The notes below the pieces were generated by a model, which did not search any database, was not told the DNA's origin, and saw only the letters and a list, made by a program, of their open reading frames with translations. Below are positions 1 to 4,717 of a stretch of DNA of 5,561 nt, piece after piece; within the stretch, counting starts at the first letter, position 1, and each line of letters opens with the position of its first letter. The DNA is from Natronohydrobacter sp. (GTDB lineage: Bacteria; Pseudomonadota; Alphaproteobacteria; Rhodobacterales; Rhodobacteraceae): NCBI GenBank assembly GCA_007117255.1, contig SKGU01000158.1, positions 1 through 5,561 of the forward strand, in the 5' to 3' direction. Both the position numbers and the translations under genes were made by a program.

Positions 1-195
1 AAAATGCACTGCGTCAAACTCTTGGGCCAACGCCTCTCGGCGCGCGAATTCGACCGCCAGGTGGCCGAGTTCCAAATCCGGGTTGCCGTGCTCAACAGCT
101 TCACCGCACTTGGCATACCCCACACCGAGGCCGTGGGATGTGCCTGTCCGGGGAAAGGGGAAGTCCGGCCATCAACCTATTTGTGCAACAGAGTC
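1..195 (+). mobile_element. IS5-family insertion sequence, right end only
   Basis: This is the right-hand end of an IS5-family element; the rest lies left of the window. Two things show it: the C-terminal part of a DDE transposase, and the terminal sequence TTTGTGCAACAGAGTC at 180-195. Read inward, that terminus is GACTCTGTTGCACAAA, close to the ends of IS903-type members of the IS5 family as I remember them. The element interrupts an IS21 istA reading frame, whose homology stops exactly here. The left inverted repeat and the target duplication cannot be seen. If the boundary is right and the duplication is 9 bp, as for IS903, it would be GATATTCCT (196-204). Confidence 0.75.
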
Positions 196-225
196 GATAT
201 TCCTCCCAAAGCAGAAGCAAGGTGA
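1..225 (+). CDS. IS5-family transposase, C-terminal fragment (5' end outside window)
   Basis: The frame is open from base 1, so the ATG at 4 is internal rather than a start. The residues after it read MHCVKLLGQRLSAREFDRQV, then a stretch ending TALGIPHTEAVG. This is the C-terminal signature of IS903-type IS5 transposases common in Rhodobacteraceae (recognised from memory). The catalytic DDE residues are mostly upstream and not visible. After TEAVG, where such proteins usually end, the frame runs on through the terminal inverted repeat and stops at 223-225 inside the disrupted IS21 gene. The last 20 or so residues are therefore probably not native. They could reflect loss of the normal stop codon or a small sequence change. 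Confidence 0.7.
   Translation, partial: KMHCVKLLGQRLSAREFDRQVAEFQIRVAVLNSFTALGIPHTEAVGCACPGKGEVRPSTYLCNRVDIPPKAEAR
180..195 (+). repeat. Terminal inverted repeat of the IS5-family element
   Basis: TTTGTGCAACAGAGTC marks the outer end of the IS5-family copy. Its inner side follows the transposase frame, and its outer side is directly abutted by IS21 istA coding sequence on the other strand. The partner repeat is outside the window. The exact last base (194-196) is uncertain. Confidence 0.6.
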
Positions 226-504
226 CGCCGGGCCGTTTCAACACCTGGTTGGCCTCAGCCCAGTCTGGCTCGACAAAACGATGGCCCTCGGGACGCGCTT
301 CCCGTCCAAACAATCGGTGTTCGAGCGCATCTTCATCCAGATCATAAACATCCGGCCAGGAAAGCCCGGCCTTCTCGGCGCGCTCCAGGTAATTGCGCGC
401 TGAGGTCCGGCCCAGCCCCAGGATGTCGGCGATCCTGCGCGCCGAATGGCCCGCCGCACGCAGCCTTAAAACATCTTGATCTTGCGCATTGGCAATCTCT
501 CCAT
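196..504 (-). pseudogene. istA: IS21 transposase IstA, N-terminal part, frameshifted and truncated
   Basis: Starting from ATG at 504-502, preceded by AGGAG (515-511) at good spacing, the protein reads MERLPMRKIK and then hits TAA at 468-466. In the next frame, from about 475, it continues as DVLRLRAAGHSARRIADILG and on through RTSARNYLERAEKAGL, an IstA-type helix-turn-helix. It then follows typical IstA sequence to LLLLWEEYR at the IS5 junction. Restoring one G in the run near 475-477 would give MRKIKDVLRL, the usual IstA start, so a single-base deletion explains the break. The integrase core with its DDE residues is missing. The gene is doubly dead: frameshift plus insertion. Confidence 0.8.
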
Positions 505-576
505 CTCGCTCTCCTGCTGCCTCGATGGCCGCAGAATAAGCAGGGTCAGATCGCCTCGCAGATCATCTCAACAGGG

Positions 577-618
577 TGGCCACATGCCGTGGAATCGATG
601 GCCACATGCGCATGGAAT
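577..618 (-). repeat. Paired terminal repeats of the IS21-family end
   Basis: TGGCCACATGCCGTGGAAT (577-595) is followed 22 bp on by TGGCCACATGCGCATGGAAT (599-618). The two differ by a one-base indel and one substitution. IS21-family elements carry multiple near-terminal repeats that bind transposase, and the position just inside the proposed tip at 633 fits that role. Each copy also contains an internal CCAC/GTGG or CCACATGCGCATGG type symmetry. Confidence 0.65.
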
Positions 619-633
619 ACGCAGTCTCCGACA

Positions 634-728
634 ACCCCGGGGCGATTCAGTGCTCACGCCGCCGAATGATGGCACAAAAAGGAGAACAGACTCGACTTAC
701 GGGTGGCCCCAAAAACGGGGGCAGGTCA
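634..728 (-). mobile_element. Possible tip of an IS3-like element (unassigned noncoding stretch)
   Basis: Homology to IS3-family orfB stops at about 729. On the minus strand the sequence then begins TGACCTGCCCCCGTTTTTGG, which has the TGA...CCCC look of IS3-family left ends. It contains a short CCCC-AAAAAC-GGGG symmetry (707-720) and runs without a convincing reading frame to the IS21 tip at 633. The simplest reading is that a second IS3-like element inserted in the older orfB and was itself cut by the IS21 element. This is inference: I cannot name the element, and the stretch could be ordinary filler. Confidence 0.3.
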
Positions 729-966
729 GCCTGTCGAGGCAGCATGTCACCCGCTCAGCGGGCAGCGAGACATCGACCTTGATCCCGAGCCCTTCACGGT
801 TGAAATCATCCAAGACGTTCAGCAAGCGGATCGCACGACCGTCATCAAGCCTGTCGGCCATGACAAGAAGGTCCGCGACGCGAAACTCATCCACCAGGTC
901 ATATTCGGCTTGTTGGGGACCACCAAAACGTCAGGCTTCTCCTGTTTCAGCCCTTTGCGGGGCTTC
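729..966 (-). pseudogene. IS3-family transposase OrfB, internal fragment
   Basis: On the minus strand, one frame gives LKPRKGLKQEKPDVLVVPNK followed by PNMTWWM (about 966-888). A shifted frame gives ADRLDDGRAIRLLNVLDDFN followed by REGLGIKVDVSLPAERV (about 858-750). Together they match the first half of the IS3-family OrfB integrase domain, which usually reads NMTWSMDF-ADRL-DGR-RLLNVLDDFNRE; the LNVLDDFNRE segment carries a catalytic Asp region. About 20 extra bases at 862-881 separate the two parts and cause the frame change. There is no start, no C-terminal half and no orfA. The fragment ends only 18 bp from the stop codon of the regulator gene. Confidence 0.7.
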
Positions 967-983
967 AGATAGGCGCCCGGATT

Positions 984-1853
984 TCAGCGCATCCGTTTGA
1001 ACAGAAGCATATCTTCATAGAAACGCTCCATCCTGGCCAGTCTTTCGCGGGTTTCATGCCAGTTTCGTTCTTGTATCGCTGATAGAAGTGCCTCCACCAA
1101 TGCGACCATCGGAACGATTGTGTCCCAGGCCGAAGGAACTTCGACATGGCTGGTCAGGATATGCTGTGCAACACCCGCACTGGGCGAGATCCAGCGGTCT
1201 GTCAGCAAGACAATCTCAACACCCTGTGCATGGGCCAGTTCGGCAAATTGCATGATCGAAGGTTCGTAGCGCCGGATGTCACATATCACGAGAACATCAC
1301 GTTCGGACATTTCCAACAGGGCTGGGGGCCATGTGTTGGGAAGGCTGGGCAACAGCGTAACATCGCTGCGCATGACATGAAGCGCAGTTGTGAGATACTC
1401 CGCGACCGAGCGCGTCAACCGTCCGCCCATCAGATGGACAGGGCGGGACTTGTCGGCCAGAATACCCGCAACTGTGTCAAACACCCGCAGATCCTGCTGG
1501 CTCAGAGTTTGGTTCAGGTTATCGATCACACTTGTTGCAAAACGGTTCAGCGGGTGGTCTGGCTGGGAGTTATCTGCCCATTTTTCGTGCTTTGCGATCG
1601 GGGAGGCAAGGCGTTCGCCCATTTCTTCATGCAACTGCATTCGGAATTCAGGGTAGCCAGAGAAGCCCAGTTTTCGCACCAACCGCACCACAGTCGGGGC
1701 CGACACACCTGCTTCCTGCGCTATTTCCGACACTGACCCCAACACAGAAAGCGGAAAGTTGCCCAGCATATGGCTGGCAAGTTGGCGCTCTGCGCGCGTC
1801 ATGCCTGACATGGCCGCGCGCAACTTGTCTTCCAGTGTCTGAAACTGTGTCAT
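984..1853 (-). CDS. MurR/RpiR-family transcriptional regulator
   Basis: This is a 289-residue DNA-binding regulator, the usual length for the family. The N-terminal HTH_6-type domain covers about residues 1-77, with the helix-turn-helix at 42-64 (SEIAQEAGVSAPTVVRLVRK, then LGF). A SIS-type ligand domain covers about 125-265 (VHLMGGRLTRSVAEYL at 139-154; DVLVICDIRRYEP from 186; VEIVLLTD at 212-219). In sugar-phosphate SIS domains the loop after the second strand usually carries Ser-Gly-x-Thr; here it reads DIRRYEP, so a sugar phosphate is an unlikely effector. The ATG at 1853 was chosen because the HTH domain begins close after it and CAGGG lies just upstream. The longer frame to 1940 would read through the palindrome at 1893-1912. 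The gene diverges from the hydrolase-TRAP operon and is its probable regulator (inference). Repressor or activator cannot be told from sequence. Confidence 0.9.
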   Translation of the reverse strand: MTQFQTLEDKLRAAMSGMTRAERQLASHMLGNFPLSVLGSVSEIAQEAGVSAPTVVRLVRKLGFSGYPEFRMQLHEEMGERLASPIAKHEKWADNSQPDHPLNRFATSVIDNLNQTLSQQDLRVFDTVAGILADKSRPVHLMGGRLTRSVAEYLTTALHVMRSDVTLLPSLPNTWPPALLEMSERDVLVICDIRRYEPSIMQFAELAHAQGVEIVLLTDRWISPSAGVAQHILTSHVEVPSAWDTIVPMVALVEALLSAIQERNWHETRERLARMERFYEDMLLFKRMR

Positions 1854-1892
1854 GAGGCCCTGAACCGCGATTCCCTGAAAAGAAACTGCCCA

Positions 1893-1912
1893 TTTGTAAC
1901 ATATGTTACAAA
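1893..1912. promoter_or_regulatory. Perfect 20-bp palindrome, probable operator of the RpiR-family regulator
   Basis: TTTGTAACATATGTTACAAA is its own reverse complement over all 20 bases. It sits between the divergent regulator (start 1853) and the operon (start about 2012), 40 bp upstream of the regulator ATG. Its core, TGTAAC-N4-GTTACA, resembles the TGTAA-Nx-TTACA half-sites reported for RpiR-family proteins such as HexR. It overlaps the proposed -35 element of the operon. One site could therefore serve both operon control and autoregulation. Confidence 0.75.
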
Positions 1913-1934
1913 AAAGAAAGAAAAGAAATATACT
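1905..1934 (+). promoter_or_regulatory. Candidate sigma-70 promoter for the hydrolase-TRAP operon
   Basis: A good -10, TATACT (1929-1934), lies 18 bp downstream of GTTACA (1905-1910), a 4-of-6 match to the -35 consensus. Transcription would start near 1941 and leave a leader of about 70 nt. The -35 is the right half of the palindrome, so a bound regulator would cover it, which suggests repression. TTGACA at 1934-1939 is a perfect -35 by itself, but I see no -10 at the right distance downstream. Confidence 0.5.
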
Positions 1935-2011
1935 TGACACAAAAACCTCAACCAGTGCAGCCTGTGATCTGTGCGCAGCTATGCGCTCGGCAGCGGTCGG
2001 GGATGCAACGG

Positions 2012-2827
2012 ATGACTCCGCAAGACGCAGTGACGGAATGGGCAGGCAGCGTGCTGGGCTGGAGCGAGTCTGGCGCTGCGGTCGAGCCTGATGCGCCGCC
2101 CGCTGTTATTGTGATTTGTGAACATGCGTCAAACCGCGTCGTGGACCCGTGGATGAATGCGGCTGCGGATTTGCTGGCCTCTCATGCGGCCAGCGATCCC
2201 GGCGCGCTGGGGCTTGCGCTGGCACTTGGTCCGCATCTGGCGCGCGTCTGCGGGGCTGTGGAGTTGATCCATGCCCCGCTGTCGCGTCTGATCTATGACC
2301 TGAACCGCAGCCCGGACCGGCCTGATGCTTGTCCGATAAAGTCCGAAATTCATTGCATCGCACTGAACGAGGGCCTTTCCGCAGCTGAACGCCTTGAGCG
2401 GATTGAGCGCCTCTACCTGCCGTTCCATGGCCTTGTGCGTGCCCGGATCGCGCGGGCGCTGGCACTGGGGGCGCGGCCTGTAATCCTGACGATCCACTCC
2501 TTTGCACCCATCTGGCATGGCGCGCCGCGTAAGGTGGAATTCGGGGTTATTCATGACGATTTGCCCGCGCTGGCCGAGCTGATTGTCGCGCAAGCCGAGG
2601 GGCTGGGATTGGTGACCGAATTGAATGCGCCCTATTCTGCGGCCGATCACGTTACCCATACCTTGCGGCTTCATGCTCTGCCTTACGGTTTGGATAACGC
2701 CATGCTGGAATTGCGCAATGACCTGATCGCAACACCAGAGGCGCAAGAGGCACTGGCCGCGAGACTTGCGACTGTCCTGGCCCATGCGATTGACCGTGTG
2801 ACGGAGGTGCAATGCCCCGCGCTGTGA
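2012..2827 (+). CDS. N-formylglutamate amidohydrolase family protein
   Basis: From this start the protein has 271 residues, normal for the family (FGase domain; HutG-related predicted amidohydrolases). The reference reaction is N-formyl-L-glutamate + water to L-glutamate + formate in the cytoplasm. Family signatures appear in order: VICEHASN (34-41), LIYDLNRSPD (93-102), ILTIHSFAPIWHG (158-170), GVIHDD (178-183) and LELRNDLI (232-239). The His and Glu of CEHAS and the His of IHSF are likely metal or catalytic residues. No signal peptide is seen. The start is uncertain: ATG 2012 has GGGGA 8 bp upstream, ATG 2003 is possible, and a TTG at 1934 would lie inside the promoter. The gene overlaps the TRAP small subunit by 16 bp, so it probably acts on the imported compound. 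No other histidine-degradation gene is visible, so the true substrate may be another N-formyl or N-acyl amino acid. Confidence 0.88.
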   Translation: MTPQDAVTEWAGSVLGWSESGAAVEPDAPPAVIVICEHASNRVVDPWMNAAADLLASHAASDPGALGLALALGPHLARVCGAVELIHAPLSRLIYDLNRSPDRPDACPIKSEIHCIALNEGLSAAERLERIERLYLPFHGLVRARIARALALGARPVILTIHSFAPIWHGAPRKVEFGVIHDDLPALAELIVAQAEGLGLVTELNAPYSAADHVTHTLRLHALPYGLDNAMLELRNDLIATPEAQEALAARLATVLAHAIDRVTEVQCPAL

Positions 2828-3333
2828 TCGCCTATCTCCGTTTTGTCGAGGCGTTGAATTACCGCGTCGGTCGGCTGGCGATGTGGAGTTTGTTCGTGCT
2901 GATGGCCGTGCTGGGTTGGGGCGCAATTGCCCGCGCAGGCTTCACCCCGCAAATCTGGACCGACGAGATGGCGCAGTTCCTGCTGCTTGGCTATTTCATG
3001 CTGGGCGGGGCCTATGCGTTGCAGATGGGATCTGCAGTGCGCATGGACTTGCTTTATTCACGCTGGTCAGACCGCACCAAGGCCGCCGTCGATGCGATAA
3101 CCATTTTCACGCTGCTGATTTATCTGGGTGTTCTGCTGTGGGGTGGGATCGAAAGCACGCAATACGCGCTGGAATATGGCGAGCGTCGGCGTGGGATGTG
3201 GCGGCCCTATATGGCCCCGATCAAGATCGTGATGTGTATCGGCATTGTGCTGATGATCCTGCAATGCACGGCCTTTCTGATCCGTGACATCGCCAAGCTG
3301 CGCGGGATCGAGATTGAGGAGCGCACGGCCTGA
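2812..3333 (+). CDS. dctQ: TRAP transporter small permease subunit (DctQ family)
   Basis: A 173-residue integral membrane protein of the inner membrane, typical length for the 4-helix Q subunit that pairs with the M subunit in TRAP uptake systems driven by an ion gradient. Hydrophobic segments lie at about 22-42, 53-72, 92-112 and 137-157. The family pattern is visible: W49 and E52 in QIWTDEMAQFLLLGYF, G-x-x-VRMDLLY at about 73-82, and ERRRGMWRPYMAPIK before the last helix. The ATG overlaps the end of the hydrolase gene by 16 bp, and GGAGG (2803-2807) lies 4 nt upstream, a slightly short spacing. Its stop overlaps the next start (TGATG), so translation of the two is probably coupled. The symbol is family-level only and does not imply C4-dicarboxylate transport. 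Confidence 0.92.
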   Translation: MPRAVIAYLRFVEALNYRVGRLAMWSLFVLMAVLGWGAIARAGFTPQIWTDEMAQFLLLGYFMLGGAYALQMGSAVRMDLLYSRWSDRTKAAVDAITIFTLLIYLGVLLWGGIESTQYALEYGERRRGMWRPYMAPIKIVMCIGIVLMILQCTAFLIRDIAKLRGIEIEERTA

Positions 3334-4658
3334 TGTCTTACGAAATGATCGCTGCGCTGATGTTTGGGTCCATGCTTATGGTCATGCTGACCGGCCAGCG
3401 CATGTTCGGGGTCATTGGCTTTGTCGCGGTGGTTGCTGCAATCGGGCTGTGGGGAGACAGGGGCGGGTACGATCTGGCTTTCGCCCAGACCCTCAAGCTG
3501 ATGAACTGGTTCCCGCTGATGACGCTGCCGATGTTCATTTTCATGGGCTATGTGCTCTCGGAAAGCCGGTTGGCAGACGATCTGTATCGTATGTTCCATG
3601 TCTGGTTCGGCCCGGTGCCAGGCGGGCTGGCCATTGGCACAATCGTGTTGATGGTGCTGATTTCAGCCATGAACGGCTTGTCCGTGGCAGGCATGGCAAT
3701 CGGGGCTACGATTGCGCTGCCGGAACTGTTGAAACGCAATTACAACAAGCTCATGGTGACAGGTGTCATTCAGGCGGGCTCCAGCCTTGGGATTCTGGTG
3801 CCGCCTTCGGTGGTTCTGGTGCTCTATGCCATGATCGCACGCCAACCGGTCAGCCACCTCTGGGCCGCAGGGCTGCTGCCCGGGCTTTTGCTGGCGACGC
3901 TTTTCATAATTTACATCTGGTTGCGCTGCCGCATGAACCCGTCACTTGGCCCGGTGATCGACCCTGATGAACTGGCGCAGGTCACACGTTCAGAGAAATA
4001 TCGCCTGCTTCTGGCTGGGCTTATGCCGCTGGGCATCTTCGCGGTGATGATGGTGCCATTCGTGCTGGGCTATACGCGTCTGGTGGAAAGTTCTGTCGTC
4101 GGTGCAGTGGCCGCGTTGACCGTAAGCGTTGCCAAAGGACGGATGAGTTGGGCTGTGCTGGAAACATGCACGCGTAAGACGCTTGCCATCTCTTGTATGT
4201 TCTTGTGGATCATCCTGGCCGCTTTGGCATTCGGGGCGGTGTTCGATGGTCTGCGCGCGGTCGATTTCGTGCGTGCGCTGTTCATGGACAATCTGGGCCT
4301 TGGGCGCTGGGAGATCCTGATCCTGATGCAGATTTCCTTCATCCTTATGGGTATGTTTCTGGATGATACGGCGATGCTGGTGATCGTGGCCCCTCTTTAT
4401 GTCCCCATTGTGCGGATGCTCGAGTTTGACCTGATCTGGTATGGCGTCCTGTACACGATCACCTGTCAGATCGCATATATGACGCCCCCCTTCGGCTATA
4501 ACCTGTTCCTGATGCGCGCCATGGCCCCGAAGGAGGTTTCGCTGGGCGACATCTACCGCTCGATCATCCCCTTTGTCGGTGTGATGGTCGTCGGGCTGGG
4601 CCTTGTGATGGCTTTCCCGCAGATCGCACTCTGGCTGCCGGGGGTTCTGTTTCCCTGA
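3333..4658 (+). CDS. dctM: TRAP transporter large permease subunit (DctM family)
   Basis: A 441-residue polytopic inner-membrane protein, the usual size of the ion-coupled M subunit, with roughly a dozen hydrophobic segments along its length. Conserved features are NGLSVAGMAIG (114-124), GSSLGILVPPS (149-159, the hallmark hairpin region of the first half), MFLDDTAMLV followed by IVAPLYVPIV (341-360), and TPPFGYNLFL (384-393, the matching motif in the second half). The two halves reflect the internal repeat of the family. The ATG shares one base with the stop of the small subunit (TGATG), and GAGGAG at 3316-3321 lies 11 nt upstream. The frame is intact. The symbol is family-level only. Confidence 0.95.
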   Translation: MSYEMIAALMFGSMLMVMLTGQRMFGVIGFVAVVAAIGLWGDRGGYDLAFAQTLKLMNWFPLMTLPMFIFMGYVLSESRLADDLYRMFHVWFGPVPGGLAIGTIVLMVLISAMNGLSVAGMAIGATIALPELLKRNYNKLMVTGVIQAGSSLGILVPPSVVLVLYAMIARQPVSHLWAAGLLPGLLLATLFIIYIWLRCRMNPSLGPVIDPDELAQVTRSEKYRLLLAGLMPLGIFAVMMVPFVLGYTRLVESSVVGAVAALTVSVAKGRMSWAVLETCTRKTLAISCMFLWIILAALAFGAVFDGLRAVDFVRALFMDNLGLGRWEILILMQISFILMGMFLDDTAMLVIVAPLYVPIVRMLEFDLIWYGVLYTITCQIAYMTPPFGYNLFLMRAMAPKEVSLGDIYRSIIPFVGVMVVGLGLVMAFPQIALWLPGVLFP

Positions 4659-4703
4659 AAACTACAGAAGGCGCGGCAAACTCGCCCCAATTCAACCCCA
4701 ACC

Positions 4704-4710
4704 GGAAGGA
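4704..4710 (+). promoter_or_regulatory. Ribosome binding site of the TRAP binding-protein gene
   Basis: GGAAGGA lies 7 nt before ATG 4718, within a 59-bp gap after the large permease gene. It fixes the start of the binding protein, which then begins with a complete twin-arginine signal. No terminator-like hairpin with a T run is seen in the gap, so transcription probably continues from the permease genes. Confidence 0.65.
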
Positions 4711-4717
4711 AAAGACC

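Larger units (their letters stand above)
196..633 (-). mobile_element. IS21-family element, left-end fragment
   Basis: The left end of an IS21-family element reads on the minus strand from 633. It contains the outer tip, two copies of a terminal repeat (577-618), and the first third or less of istA (start 504). The tip on the minus strand begins TGTCGGAGACTGCG, consistent with the TG...CA ends of the family. The fragment is cut at 196 by the IS5-family copy. The rest of istA and the ATPase gene istB should lie left of that copy, unless they were deleted. The outer boundary at 633 is inferred from the TG start and the spacing to the repeats. Confidence 0.7.

Noticed and set aside
571..620. CRISPR-like repeat pair
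   Set aside because: There are only two repeats 22 bp apart, almost contiguous, next to an IS21 istA start. The IS21 terminal-repeat explanation is sufficient.
707..720. CCCC-AAAAAC-GGGG as an intrinsic terminator
   Set aside because: The stem is only 4 bp and no T run follows on either strand. It is better explained as part of an element end.
476..1000. 174-residue plus-strand open frame across the IS remnants
   Set aside because: It has an Arg/Ser-rich composition typical of an antisense shadow and crosses three IS junctions.
1854..1940. N-terminal extension of the regulator (29 residues, start at 1940)
   Set aside because: It would run through the palindrome and the operon promoter, has low-complexity Phe/Leu-rich content, and the HTH domain begins normally after the ATG at 1853.
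1934..1962. TTGACA (1934-1939) as the -35 of the operon
   Set aside because: A perfect hexamer, but 16-18 bp downstream the sequence is GC-rich (GTGCAGCC) with no -10-like element. The TATACT at 1929 fits better.
1973..1986. Hairpin GCGCA-GCTA-TGCGC in the operon leader
   Set aside because: A 5-bp stem without extension or neighbouring regulatory features; expected by chance in GC-rich DNA.
1934..2011. TTG start at 1934 for the amidohydrolase
   Set aside because: The codon overlaps the proposed -10 and would leave no leader or ribosome binding site. The extension (MTQKPQPVQP...) has no family similarity that I recognise.
2129..2926. 265-residue minus-strand open frame opposite the amidohydrolase
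   Set aside because: It is an antisense shadow of a clear family gene, with no recognisable domain, and it also spans the start of the TRAP small subunit.
3284..3967. 227-residue plus-strand frame within the TRAP permease genes
   Set aside because: It is a shadow frame of the small and large permease genes, rich in Arg/Gly/His, with no membrane segments of its own.
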